From Helicobacteraceae bacterium UBA6016 (GTDB taxonomy: Bacteria; Campylobacterota; Campylobacteria; Campylobacterales; UBA6016): a DNA stretch of 23,912 bases. Positions within the stretch are counted from its first letter, which is position 1. Every line of letters begins with the position of its first letter. Position numbers and translations under genes: made by a program. The stretch covers positions 1 to 23,912 of the forward strand of contig DIZY01000065.1 in the NCBI GenBank assembly GCA_002428055.1, read 5' to 3'. Shown here one piece after another: positions 13,991 to 23,232 of the stretch. Under the pieces are notes generated by a model. The model worked only from the letters and a program-made list of their open reading frames with translations. It ran no database searches and was not told the origin of the DNA.

Positions 13991-14677
13991 TCAAAACCCC
14001 GAAAAAGAGAGCGGGATATTTGATTCTATCTTTGAGATCGCAAACTCTTTGCGGCTTGTCGGCAGGCCTGCAAAGGTCGTCGGATTGTGCGTCTGCGCTT
14101 TTTGTATTGTGTATACACCATCATATCCAGCAAGGCTCAACTCGGTTGCCATTTTTGAGAGCATACTCTCGTCGATATACTCAGGATATACGGTAGTTCG
14201 TACGGAAAAATCAAAATCAATCGACAAAAGCCCCTTTAGCGTCCTCTCAAAAAGGTTGAACGCATTGGCTCCGGTGATAGTCTCAAACATATCTTTTTGG
14301 GCTTTAAAATCCAGAGCAATAGTATCAATCAGACCGTTTTTGGCAAGCTCCAACGCCATTTTCGGGCGTATGCCGCTGGTGTCTACTTTGATGGCAAGCC
14401 CCATGTTTTTTAGCTTTTCACAAAAAGAGGGCAAACCATCGTACATACAGCACTCGCCGCCGGAGAGCACCATGCCCTCAATCCAGCCCTTGCGGGAAGA
14501 CAGAAACTCCAACGCCTCTTTTTCGGTTATCACGCCCTCCCCGCCTACCATGTCCGAATTTTGACAGTATATACATCGAAGCGGGCAGCCGGCAAACCAG
14601 ATTATTGACGCAATTTTGCCCTCGTACTCTATTAATGTCTCGGGCGTAATATCGTAAATGGGTTTTAACTCTTGCAT
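13991..14677 (-). CDS. nrdG: Anaerobic ribonucleotide reductase-activating protein (NrdG-type radical SAM), 228 aa
   Basis: A radical SAM enzyme expected to install the glycyl radical on class III ribonucleotide reductase NrdD. The 4Fe-4S motif is C-x3-C-x2-C at Cys31, Cys35 and Cys38 (FAGCPLRCIYCQN), followed by the GGE-type SAM motif in VLSGGECCMYDG. VDTSGIRP and ALDFKAQ fit the remaining barrel. The opening (IYDITPETLIEYEGKIASII) is typical of NrdG of this lineage. At 228 residues it is full length. The usual upstream partner, nrdD, is absent here; only an N-terminal nrdD fragment is seen, about 9 kb upstream on the same strand. Other small activases (QueE- or PflA-like) are less likely because of the start and the nrdD context. 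Confidence 0.85.
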   Translation of the reverse strand: MQELKPIYDITPETLIEYEGKIASIIWFAGCPLRCIYCQNSDMVGGEGVITEKEALEFLSSRKGWIEGMVLSGGECCMYDGLPSFCEKLKNMGLAIKVDTSGIRPKMALELAKNGLIDTIALDFKAQKDMFETITGANAFNLFERTLKGLLSIDFDFSVRTTVYPEYIDESMLSKMATELSLAGYDGVYTIQKAQTHNPTTFAGLPTSRKEFAISKIESNIPLSFSGF

Positions 14678-14802
14678 GACCTTCTCTCTAAAAATTTGGT
14701 GCGCTCTTTGCGCGTTTATGTCTATTTTGCCAAAAAATCTCTTCTTTTGCCATAAAATCTCATTACGATTCCGCCCGCATATTTGTACTGCAGCGACGCC
14801 GC
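14678..14802 (-). other. Gap between nrdG and the GGDEF-EAL gene; possible nrdD crumb
   Basis: There is no convincing gene. Directly after the GGDEF-EAL stop, in the same frame, 26 codons read AASLQYKYAGGIVMRFYGKR and on to a TAG. This weakly resembles the KYTGGTV segment of NrdD and might be a decayed internal piece, but the match is short. GAAGG before the nrdG ATG is its ribosome site. No terminator was seen. Confidence 0.3.
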
Positions 14803-17016
14803 TTATTTTGGCTTTTGTCTGAATATATCACTGGCGTCGATATGCCTCTCTAGATATTTTGCTTTTACCGGTTGAGAGAAGAGATATCCTTGCAATATGT
14901 CACACCCAGATTCGATAAGCAGCTCCGCTTGAAGCCTCTCCTCAATGCCCTCTGCCACCACATGCTTGCCAAGATCATGAGATAGGTCGATAATTGTCTC
15001 AACAATATCCATGCTTTTTTTATCTTTGTGGATATTGTCGATAAAGCTTTTGTCTATCTTTATTATATCTATAGGAAGTTTTTGAAGATACGAAAGTGAA
15101 GAGTATCCTGTGCCAAAGTCATCAAGCGCTACCCTAAAACCCCTCTCTCTAAGCGACTCTAGCCTGCTTCTAGCAAGTGAGAGATTTTCTATCAAAAGTG
15201 TTTCGGTTACTTCGAGTACTATGTTTGACGCTTCTAATCCACTTGCATAGGTGAGACTTACAATACTATCTACAAAATTTTGTTCTTTTAGTTGGACGCC
15301 GGAGATATTCAACGCAAGCTCTGAAAAGACACCATCATATAGCCCGGACTTCTTCATTTCATCGCATGCGGTCTTGTATATCCAAGGAGCTAGAGTCCTT
15401 ATATGTCCTGTTTTCTCCGATAGTGTGATAAATTCCATCGGCGATATCTCTCCATACTGGATATTGTGCCATCTTGTTAGCGCCTCTACACCTATCGCCT
15501 TTAGGGTCTTGGTGCAAAATAACGGCTGATACTTCATATACATTTCACCGCAAGTTTCCGCTTTTGGGAGAATATTTTTTAGTTTTGAGATGCGAATACT
15601 TTGTGTACTCATCTGTTCGTTGTAGAAAAAATACCTATTCTTGCCATCTTCTTTTGCTTTATACATGGCTATATCAGCAAACTTGACAAGCTCTTCGTAG
15701 TTTCTTGCATCATTTGGATAGAGCGAAATACCTATACTAGAGCCTATGGTGACTTTTTGTCCGATGCTAAGCTTTACATCTTCGCTTAGCGCTTCTATAA
15801 TATTGTCGGCAACGGACTGTATGCTCACTGTTTCAACTATCTCATCAAGCACAACTATAAACTCATCGCCCCCAAACCTAGCGACAAAATCGCTTTTGCG
15901 CATAACGCGCTTGAGTCTTTTTGCCACTTCCACAAGAAGCTCATCGCCAAAAGAGTGTCCGTATGTATCATTTACATATTTGAAATTGTCAAGGTCAATA
16001 AATAGCAGTGAGAAGCCATCGGTAGATGAGAACTTGGACTTGCAAATATCTTCCACATGATTTTTGAACATCAACCTATTTGGCAAACGAGTAAGCGTAT
16101 CATAGATAGATAGCTCCAAAATCTTCTCATTCATCTCGTTTTGTTCAGTAACATCCGAAAAAATAGCTATGAAGTTAACAATTTTATTGCCATCTTTGAC
16201 AGCGCTGATATTTGTCTGATGTATACTGAGCTTGCCGTCTTTGTTTCTATCTGCTATTTGTCCTCGCCAAAATCCATTTTCAGTAATCTCTTTCCACATA
16301 TTCTCATAAAATTCTGCTCCATATATACCAGATCGCAGTATCGAAGGATTTTTACCTATCACCTCCTGCCTTGTATACCCTGTCACTCTGGCAAGTGAGC
16401 TATTTGCATATATTATCTTGGAATCAGCATCGGTTATCAGCACTGAGTCATTTGAGTTATCGACAGCATTTTTGATGAGATGGAGAAGTTTTAGATTTGC
16501 CTGCGTTTTGGAGATGTCGTTTGAAATAATGATAATCTCGCCGCCAGGTAGCACTGAAGCATTTAGCGAAATAAGTGAATCATTGATAGTGGTAAATGCG
16601 CTCTCGTTTTGAGCCATACCGCCATTGACCTTGCTAAACCATGTAAGAAACCTACTTCTGTCCTCAAACGATATAGATAATGCTACCGGCCTACCGACAG
16701 ACTTATCCATAGATGAGATGCAAAAGTTCTTCAATCCTTGCTCGTTTGCATTTATAACAATAGCGTTTGAGTCGCATACGGCATATCCAATCGGAAACTT
16801 ACTAAGTATATCCGCATATTTGAATGCAACATCCTCTACTTTTTTCTTATCAAGCCTGAGCTCTTCTAGCAAAATCTCTTGCTCAAATGTCTTTATTTTA
16901 AGCGCCACAAAGGCAGACTGAAGGTCTCTACCTCCCATCTCACTGAGCCTATCAACCTCGTCTTTGGCTCTTTGGTGCGCTAGTTTTTTTAAGATTGCAT
17001 ACTTATCATTCGCCAC
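14803..17016 (-). CDS. PAS-PAS-GGDEF-EAL bifunctional c-di-GMP enzyme, 737 aa
   Basis: Cytoplasmic c-di-GMP enzyme with an N-terminal helix (1-60), PAS-like domain about 65-168, a clear PAS about 178-292 (NSNDSVLITDADSKIIYANS), GGDEF about 300-465 and EAL about 475-725. The GGDEF site is intact (RFGGDEF, 380-386) and an inhibitory I-site RxxD is present at 373-376. The EAL set is intact: EAL 511-513, NIS at 570-572, LEVTET, DDFGTGYSS, KID, AEGIEE and QGY. Both synthesis and hydrolysis are possible, with PAS input choosing between them. The GTG start is supported by AAGGG just after the upstream stop; the gap to the CheB-CheR gene is nine bases. As last gene of the operon it is the likely output of the phytochrome pathway. 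Confidence 0.92.
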   Translation of the reverse strand: MANDKYAILKKLAHQRAKDEVDRLSEMGGRDLQSAFVALKIKTFEQEILLEELRLDKKKVEDVAFKYADILSKFPIGYAVCDSNAIVINANEQGLKNFCISSMDKSVGRPVALSISFEDRSRFLTWFSKVNGGMAQNESAFTTINDSLISLNASVLPGGEIIIISNDISKTQANLKLLHLIKNAVDNSNDSVLITDADSKIIYANSSLARVTGYTRQEVIGKNPSILRSGIYGAEFYENMWKEITENGFWRGQIADRNKDGKLSIHQTNISAVKDGNKIVNFIAIFSDVTEQNEMNEKILELSIYDTLTRLPNRLMFKNHVEDICKSKFSSTDGFSLLFIDLDNFKYVNDTYGHSFGDELLVEVAKRLKRVMRKSDFVARFGGDEFIVVLDEIVETVSIQSVADNIIEALSEDVKLSIGQKVTIGSSIGISLYPNDARNYEELVKFADIAMYKAKEDGKNRYFFYNEQMSTQSIRISKLKNILPKAETCGEMYMKYQPLFCTKTLKAIGVEALTRWHNIQYGEISPMEFITLSEKTGHIRTLAPWIYKTACDEMKKSGLYDGVFSELALNISGVQLKEQNFVDSIVSLTYASGLEASNIVLEVTETLLIENLSLARSRLESLRERGFRVALDDFGTGYSSLSYLQKLPIDIIKIDKSFIDNIHKDKKSMDIVETIIDLSHDLGKHVVAEGIEERLQAELLIESGCDILQGYLFSQPVKAKYLERHIDASDIFRQKPK

Positions 17017-17025
17017 CTTGTACCC

Positions 17026-20000
17026 TTAGCTCTTGAGCTTGATTTTTATTGTTAGCTTGGTGATCTTAGCGTCAGTATGCATGTGTATATCACCACCAAG
17101 ATGCGACTCGACTATTGCTCTTATTATCCTCATCTGAGTGTGCTCAATTTCACCTGCTATCTCGTTTTCACTATTGCCCGAAGAACCCATCAATGCAAGT
17201 ATATGGTCATGCAATACTAATGACTCATCATCTACACTTAGCGCCAGCTGTAGATAATCATTATCTGAGATTACTTCTACATCAAGCTTTGTAAGGTCTT
17301 TGTCTGCAAAGAAATTTTTATACAATATAAACACATCATGCAAAAGCATACGAACCTCGTCTGCGTATCCATAGAAGTCGATTTTTTCTTTTTTATGCTC
17401 AACGCTATTGACAAGCATATGTCTATCTTTGAAGTAGCTTTTAAAAATGGATATTGACTCATCAATGAGTTTTAAGATATTAAAATACTCTTTGTTTTTT
17501 GACAAGACAAAAAACTCTCTTGTTGCATCCACCGAGTCTACGACATTTCTGAGATGGTCGATACTCTCTTTTTCAAAAGTTTTTAGTCTGGATTTGTCTA
17601 TCGGCTCATACGCAGCATCCTCAGAGAGCTCTTTGATAAGAATAGAAAGCTTCGCCATTGGCTCTCTCCAAGAGCTAGCCATGCCACTTATGTACTCGCT
17701 CATACTGTATAGTATCGCTCTTTGCATTGTTGCGCGCTCACGCTGTCGTATATCCTCCAAATGCTTGCGCGTAAGGTGTGCGTTATGGGTACGCTCGGCC
17801 TCAATCTGGGTAATATTGCTAAACACAACAACAAAACGCTGATTGATAATATCTAAATCATTTGCATGCACTGAGAATATGTAAGGTGTGCCGTGTTTGC
17901 TTATCATCACCTTGTACTGCCTCTCACTAGACATGACTAGTTCAAGCCAGTTTTTGCCATCTCTTTTTTTACTGCCGGATGGCAAGAAGTTCTCATCCCC
18001 AACAACATCTTCAAACAGTTCACATACGCATTTATGACTTGTTTTGAACTCGTCTAGTGATGAATAGTTATTGAAGAAGTTGAAAAAGCCCTGATTTGCA
18101 TCTATGATTTCCTCGCCCATACGAGTTACCATGACTATAGCCTGCTCAGCATCCAAAAGAGCAGATATGTAATTTTCCTTGGTTGCCAGTTCATTATTTA
18201 GTCTTACCAGCTCCCTATTGGTATCTTCCATGAGTTCTCGCTGTTTGGCTTGCTCATCATAGACCATTTTGAGCTCAATATATGCAGTTTGCAGCTCTTC
18301 ATTCGAACTTTGCAACTCCTCGTTTGAGGTTTCTAACTCTTCATTGGTCGCCTGTAGCTCTTCATTCGAACTTTGCAGCTCTTCGTTTGCTGCTTGTAGC
18401 TCTTCGTTTGAGGTCTCTAGCTCTTCTACGACAGTCTGTAGATGTTCTTTTGTCGCATCCAGCTCATCTTGGAGCTCTTTATATTCAGCATTATCAATAT
18501 GACTCTGAGCTGCTTCATCTCTGTGCTCCATCTCTTGCTCATCAAATAAAACCAGATACCCACTGATGCTATTTGATAAAGGGTATATAGAGATGGCAAT
18601 TTTTCTTTTTGCTCCATCGATTGCCACTATCTTTGGCATACCGTGTTGTGCGGTATTGTGTTTAGCGGCCTTAAAAAGAAGAGATTTAAACTCTACAGAA
18701 AGCTGTTCGTGTATCATCTTGGAGAAGTTGAGATTTACTGAGCCTTTTGGTAGTGAAGCTATATGGTCAAGGTCGCCTTTGACAAATAGCAGATTACCGT
18801 TTTCATCTACTACTACAATTTTTGAAGCAAAACCATCATACAGAGCTCTCCTGATTTCATCTTCGATTGTTAGCTCTTTTTTTACTTGAGATTTTATCTC
18901 TTTGGATGGACTCTTGCCTGGACGAGGCATTATCATTTCGAAAAGCTGCGGCTTGACATCTGCTCTGCTTTTAAAAATTTTAAACTTTGTAGATATATTT
19001 GAAAAATACACACTCGCCTTACCCAAAGACTCTGATTTTCCGAGAAATAAAATGCCCCCCGGACGAAGAGAGTGGTGAAAGTTCAAAAGCGTTTTGTGTT
19101 GAATATCTGTCTCAAAGTAAATCAGAAGATTTCTGCAACAAGCAAGGTCTACCCTCAAAAAAGGTGGATCCCTCAAGAGATTGTGTTTTGAAAAGATTAC
19201 TTTTTCTCTTATTTGGCGCACAACTTCAAACAGATTGCCTTTTTTTCTAAAATATTTTTCTCGAAAAGTTCTAGGTATTGCTGCAGCTATAATCTCCGGG
19301 TAAAGACCACTTCTAGCCTGCGCCAATGAGGCTTCGTCCATATCGGTTGCAAAAACTTGTATAGTGATATTTTTCTCAAGCTGTTCTGCTAGGTCTGATA
19401 GCATCATCGCCAGAGTATAGGCTTCTTCGCCGGTTGAGCATCCAGCAGACCATACGCGAAATTCTGGAAATGCGTGTGTTTCAATATGCGCTTTGAGTAG
19501 ATTTGAGAGCGCTTCAAACGCATCAACATCACGGTAAAAAGATGTCACGCCTATGAGAGCGTCATTGTAAAGCACAGATACTTCGTTAGGATTGTCTTTG
19601 ATATACTCAAGATAAGCCTCTGTCGTCTTTGCTTTTACTGTGACCATTCTCTTTTCGACTCGCCTGAGTATCGTTGCTGACTTGTACGATGAAAAGTCTA
19701 CGCCAAAAGACTCATTTAATATATCAAAAATAGCATGCAGAGAGTCTGAAGATGCGTCAATAAACTCTGTATCAGGCTCATCGGATAGTATATGCACAAG
19801 ATATGGTCCCATCTCTTCAGGTAGCATTACTTTGTTTACAACTTTTTCTTCTATAGCAGACAGTGGCATGCCGTTGTATTTGGCATGTTTTGGGTCATGC
19901 GCAATAGTTGTGCCGCCAGATGCCTTTATGGCTTTTAGTCCTATAGTACCGTCACTTCCCGTGCCGGAGAGTATGATACCGATTGATTTGTCGCCTTTTT

Positions 20001-20355
20001 CTTGGGCAAGCGAGACAAATAGCACATCTACTGATGGTTTTGGACCGATAAGCTGTTCTGGACTTGCCGTATGAAACTTTCCGGAGACTACGGTTACATT
20101 TGCGTTTGATGGGGTTACATATATTTTATTTGCCTCTACGATAGCGCCATTGGCTATCTCTTCGACGGGCAGCTGTGTCTCCCTGCCAAGGATGTCTGTG
20201 AGCATACTTTTGTATTGAGGGTTTAGATGCTGGACAACTACATACGCCAACGGCTTCTCTTTTGGCAATGCAGATAAAAGACCTTTAAGGGCTTCTATGC
20301 CACCGGCGCTAGAGCCTATACCTACGATATACAAATCGTCATAGCTGTACTTCAT
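17026..20355 (-). CDS. CheB-CheR-PAS fusion with degenerate histidine-kinase tail, 1109 aa
   Basis: CheB methylesterase, residues 8-190, has its triad: Ser16 (GSSAGG), His43 (VVQHL) and Asp135 (GTGSDGTIGL), with no receiver domain in front. CheR follows at about 203-465, with ATILRRVEKRM, the SAM loop VWSAGCSTGEEAYTLAM (301-317) and CCRNLLIYF. A PAS-like segment (about 500-605) and a coiled coil of six identical-length heptads (647-688) come next, then PAS about 722-852. The tail (about 870-1109) aligns with kinase DHp and ATPase domains, but the H-box reads MASSWREPM with Ser in place of His, and the GxGIGL loop is gone; only ESHLGGDI remains of the end. It is therefore a pseudokinase. Strong AGGAGGG lies in the 3' end of the phytochrome gene, which overlaps by 17 bases. 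Confidence 0.92.
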   Translation of the reverse strand: MKYSYDDLYIVGIGSSAGGIEALKGLLSALPKEKPLAYVVVQHLNPQYKSMLTDILGRETQLPVEEIANGAIVEANKIYVTPSNANVTVVSGKFHTASPEQLIGPKPSVDVLFVSLAQEKGDKSIGIILSGTGSDGTIGLKAIKASGGTTIAHDPKHAKYNGMPLSAIEEKVVNKVMLPEEMGPYLVHILSDEPDTEFIDASSDSLHAIFDILNESFGVDFSSYKSATILRRVEKRMVTVKAKTTEAYLEYIKDNPNEVSVLYNDALIGVTSFYRDVDAFEALSNLLKAHIETHAFPEFRVWSAGCSTGEEAYTLAMMLSDLAEQLEKNITIQVFATDMDEASLAQARSGLYPEIIAAAIPRTFREKYFRKKGNLFEVVRQIREKVIFSKHNLLRDPPFLRVDLACCRNLLIYFETDIQHKTLLNFHHSLRPGGILFLGKSESLGKASVYFSNISTKFKIFKSRADVKPQLFEMIMPRPGKSPSKEIKSQVKKELTIEDEIRRALYDGFASKIVVVDENGNLLFVKGDLDHIASLPKGSVNLNFSKMIHEQLSVEFKSLLFKAAKHNTAQHGMPKIVAIDGAKRKIAISIYPLSNSISGYLVLFDEQEMEHRDEAAQSHIDNAEYKELQDELDATKEHLQTVVEELETSNEELQAANEELQSSNEELQATNEELETSNEELQSSNEELQTAYIELKMVYDEQAKQRELMEDTNRELVRLNNELATKENYISALLDAEQAIVMVTRMGEEIIDANQGFFNFFNNYSSLDEFKTSHKCVCELFEDVVGDENFLPSGSKKRDGKNWLELVMSSERQYKVMISKHGTPYIFSVHANDLDIINQRFVVVFSNITQIEAERTHNAHLTRKHLEDIRQRERATMQRAILYSMSEYISGMASSWREPMAKLSILIKELSEDAAYEPIDKSRLKTFEKESIDHLRNVVDSVDATREFFVLSKNKEYFNILKLIDESISIFKSYFKDRHMLVNSVEHKKEKIDFYGYADEVRMLLHDVFILYKNFFADKDLTKLDVEVISDNDYLQLALSVDDESLVLHDHILALMGSSGNSENEIAGEIEHTQMRIIRAIVESHLGGDIHMHTDAKITKLTIKIKLKS
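18292..18417 (-). repeat. Six tandem 21-base units encoding a heptad coiled coil
   Basis: Codons 647-688 of the CheB-CheR protein are six 7-codon units of the type [EQ]-[TAS]-[SAT]-N-E-E-L. The DNA units are similar but not identical. This signalling-helix repeat is known from CheB/CheR fusions and joins the methylation domains to the C-terminal PAS/kinase part. Unit number could vary between strains by slippage. Confidence 0.9.
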
Positions 20356-23035
20356 TTGTCCCTCCTTTTGCGCTTAGCCTTATCATAAATTTTACACCGA
20401 GTGTACCATTGCTCACTTCAACAGAGCCGTGCAGGTGTTTTTCAACAAGCACCTTAACCTCAAACAAACCAAGCCCTATACCACTACTGGCGCCTTTTGT
20501 GGTATAGTAAGGCTCAAAAGCCTTGGTAGAGTCTTCTATACCTCCACAATTGTCGCTAATCTCCAAAATCACATCGTCTTCATCGCCATATATCTGCATC
20601 CATACATCAGCGCCCTTAAGGTTTCTGGCCTCAATAATATCTCCTATATTGTTTAAAAGCTCTAGCATTACAGCGCTAAGCGCTGAGCGAAGCCCGTAAA
20701 CAAGGTATTCACTGCCGCCTCTATCAAAAATTATATTTATCTTTTTCTCACCAATATAGCTTGACATCGCTTTTAATGTCTCAAGTACTATATCTGCAGG
20801 ATTAAACTCTTCCTCTTCGCCTTCTGGTCTAAAATAGTTTGAAAAGCTAGCAATCATTTTGCTCATATTGTTTATCGCATCCATGCATTTGGCGCTAAAC
20901 TCGCTTATGGCGTCATCATTTAGCTCGTTTAACTTGTACGCAAAAACCAAATCTTGTACATAAATAGAGATAACATTTAGCGGATTTCGCCAGTGGTGCG
21001 CTATCTGAGAGAGCAGCTCTTTTTTTGCCTGATATTTTACATTTGACATCTCTATGCCGCCTATGATGCTACTGGACTCTCCTGACTCCGATAGTGAACC
21101 CAAAATAGCGTTTTTCTCTTTTATCTCATATTCAAGCATATTTGCCAGCTCTGTTATCTCATGTTCTATGCCTGCAAAGCCTATGATGTCACCCTTGGAG
21201 CTAACTATTGGCGCTATCGTAGCATCCACCTTGTAGAGTTCACCATTTGATCTTGCATTGATTATCCTGTCACTCCAGACTTTCATGCCAAGTATCGTAG
21301 CCCACATATCCGCATAAAATGACCTCTCATGCTTACCTGACGATAGAATACTTGCATATTTGCCTATGGCATCTTTTGAGGCAAAGCCACTCATCTTCTC
21401 AAAGGCTCTATTTGTGTAGTTAATAATGCCGTCCAAGTCTGTCATTATCACTGATTGTGGCATTATGTCAAAGAGTTGAAACATTTTATCGGACACTGCA
21501 ATGGTCTGTACATCGTGGATATTTTCGTATCCATCTAGCTTCGATTTGAGCAAGGTTTTGCAAAAATTTGTAGCAAAATATATATCCTCATCGCTCCACT
21601 CATCGCTGGTTAAAAATCTTTGCTCATGCCAAGTCTCAAAAGATTTACGAGGTGAGACCCTATAAGTGCCGTTGTCATCATAGAACTTCTTGATAGGTTG
21701 TCCTGCCCATGCTATCTCTTTTTGGACTTCAGAGCGAAACCAGACAATGTGCTGCTGATCCGATATCTTCAGCAGCAACACACCGGACGCTTTTTTTCTG
21801 AGTCTTTCGTATTTTTTGTCTATGGATGCTAGGGAGTTTGTTGTCGCAACTGGGGATGAAAGATCAAAAGATAGAAGATTTATGATTTCGTGTATTGTAT
21901 TGACCTCAGGCGTGATGCCAGCCCTTATTACTCTTTTTGCAGAACAAATAGCAATCCCGCTTGCCTCTATGAGACCTACTAGGCTTTTTTGCAGGTCGGA
22001 CTCGTCATATTTGAAGAGATTTTCGAAGCTATTAGCTCCAATAGAGACCAGATCGGACAATGCGGCGTGACGCACTGCCAGTTTGTAGTTTCTCTCTGCA
22101 TTCTCTCTACCCGTCACCGAGAGTGAGAGCACTTTTGATGACTGTTCACAGTGGAGTCTTTTTTGCAAAGAAATATAGCTTGGGGTGTTATTGTGGCATG
22201 CTATAAGACCCCAGAGTCTACCAGACTCATCAAGCACGGAGATACTCATAGATGCTTTTACCGACATATTTTTGAGATACTCTATATGTACCGGCGCAAC
22301 TGCCCTTGAATTTATATATGAGAGGTCAACGACTAGCTTCTCATAATCCGGTGACAAAAAAAGAAGCTTCACATCATCCGAACCCGCATTTTCTATAAAT
22401 CTCACAGGGTTTTTTGCATACATATCTCTAGCGCTTTGCGGTATGTCAGAAGATGGGAACCTATGACCCAAAAATGAGCCCAAATAGTCTTGTCTTGACT
22501 CTGCTATGACCTCACCGTCAAACTTAGCGTCAAACTTGTAAAGCATAACTCTATCAAATCCTATATACTCTCTAAGGGCGTCAAGATAGAGCGAGAAAAG
22601 CTCTTCGGTGCTATTGGCATACAAAAGTACGCTGTTTGTCTTGTCAAGAAACCTCAGATGCTCATCGGAAACGAAGCTTTGCTCTTCATCTTGGATTTCT
22701 ATAATGGCAAACTCATTCCATCTGACTACTCTGGCAAAAGTACGCTTGCCGCATATCTCTATAAACTCACAGATATATGAGTTATTTTTCATTTGTGATA
22801 GTTTGTTTACCACATCTTTACTAGCCGTGCCAAATAGTTCTGTAGCGTTAGAGCCCAAAAGCTTATCAGTATCAATATCTATGTGCTTTTGTGCGTTTTG
22901 TGAGCAAAATGCAATTTTGTCTCGCTCCAAATCAATACCCAAAACAACACCAAATGATTGCAAACTTTGAGGCGTATGTATTAAAGCTTTATCGCACTCT
23001 TGCAGGGCGTCCCTCATCTGTGCGTCTGTCATCAT
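20339..23035 (-). CDS. Bacteriophytochrome histidine kinase (PAS-GAF-PHY-PAS-HK), 898 aa
   Basis: Red/far-red photoreceptor kinase. Numbering from the ATG at 23033-23035: Cys14 in CDKALIHTPQSLQSFGVVLG is the biliverdin-binding Cys of bacteriophytochromes; GAF about 125-300 has GHRFPSSDIPQSAR with the PxSDIP Asp197 and the chromophore His in APVHIEYLKNM; the PHY domain about 310-500 has the tongue PRKSF (462-466) and WFRSE. A PAS follows (about 515-635), then DHp with His680 in IAHHWRNPLN, an N-box (ELLNN), DNCGGI and SSGIGLGLF. The second His of the usual CHH motif reads Asn (CHNN). The start is placed at ATG with AGGG just upstream; TTG at 23047 and ATG at 23032 are alternatives. It is first in the three-gene operon. 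No heme oxygenase gene is in the window. Confidence 0.93.
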   Translation of the reverse strand: MMTDAQMRDALQECDKALIHTPQSLQSFGVVLGIDLERDKIAFCSQNAQKHIDIDTDKLLGSNATELFGTASKDVVNKLSQMKNNSYICEFIEICGKRTFARVVRWNEFAIIEIQDEEQSFVSDEHLRFLDKTNSVLLYANSTEELFSLYLDALREYIGFDRVMLYKFDAKFDGEVIAESRQDYLGSFLGHRFPSSDIPQSARDMYAKNPVRFIENAGSDDVKLLFLSPDYEKLVVDLSYINSRAVAPVHIEYLKNMSVKASMSISVLDESGRLWGLIACHNNTPSYISLQKRLHCEQSSKVLSLSVTGRENAERNYKLAVRHAALSDLVSIGANSFENLFKYDESDLQKSLVGLIEASGIAICSAKRVIRAGITPEVNTIHEIINLLSFDLSSPVATTNSLASIDKKYERLRKKASGVLLLKISDQQHIVWFRSEVQKEIAWAGQPIKKFYDDNGTYRVSPRKSFETWHEQRFLTSDEWSDEDIYFATNFCKTLLKSKLDGYENIHDVQTIAVSDKMFQLFDIMPQSVIMTDLDGIINYTNRAFEKMSGFASKDAIGKYASILSSGKHERSFYADMWATILGMKVWSDRIINARSNGELYKVDATIAPIVSSKGDIIGFAGIEHEITELANMLEYEIKEKNAILGSLSESGESSSIIGGIEMSNVKYQAKKELLSQIAHHWRNPLNVISIYVQDLVFAYKLNELNDDAISEFSAKCMDAINNMSKMIASFSNYFRPEGEEEEFNPADIVLETLKAMSSYIGEKKINIIFDRGGSEYLVYGLRSALSAVMLELLNNIGDIIEARNLKGADVWMQIYGDEDDVILEISDNCGGIEDSTKAFEPYYTTKGASSGIGLGLFEVKVLVEKHLHGSVEVSNGTLGVKFMIRLSAKGGTNEVQL

Positions 23036-23232
23036 CGATCCCTGCAATTTATTTATATAACCATTATTTTTTGAACTTATAATTTCGCAATGTTTTACAC
23101 AAACAACACTTAGAAAAAGTTAAAATATAGCTACCAAACTGTTGATTTTACAATCTTTAATGCCACTAAAAGCATTTAAATCATCAAAAATGTCTTAGCG
23201 TACGATTTACTCCGTTTTCTGCAAGAACCCCA
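23036..23232 (-). promoter_or_regulatory. AT-rich region upstream of the phytochrome operon
   Basis: About 200 bases without a gene precede the phytochrome start on the minus strand, and this is the only place in the operon with room for a promoter. TATAAG near 23075, with a T-rich TTTGTG about 16 bases upstream, is the best candidate but is far from consensus. No inverted repeat or known operator was recognised. Confidence 0.3.

Noticed and set aside
13944..14564. 206-codon plus-strand open frame
   Set aside because: Antisense to nrdG, whose radical SAM motifs prove the other strand is coding.
18269..18566. Ser-rich repetitive plus-strand open frames and a CRISPR-like look
   Set aside because: They are the other strand of the six-heptad coiled-coil repeat in the CheB-CheR gene; the 21-base units are adjacent with no spacers.
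19640..20074. 144-codon plus-strand open frame
   Set aside because: Antisense to the CheB domain of the CheB-CheR gene; composition is that of a shadow frame.
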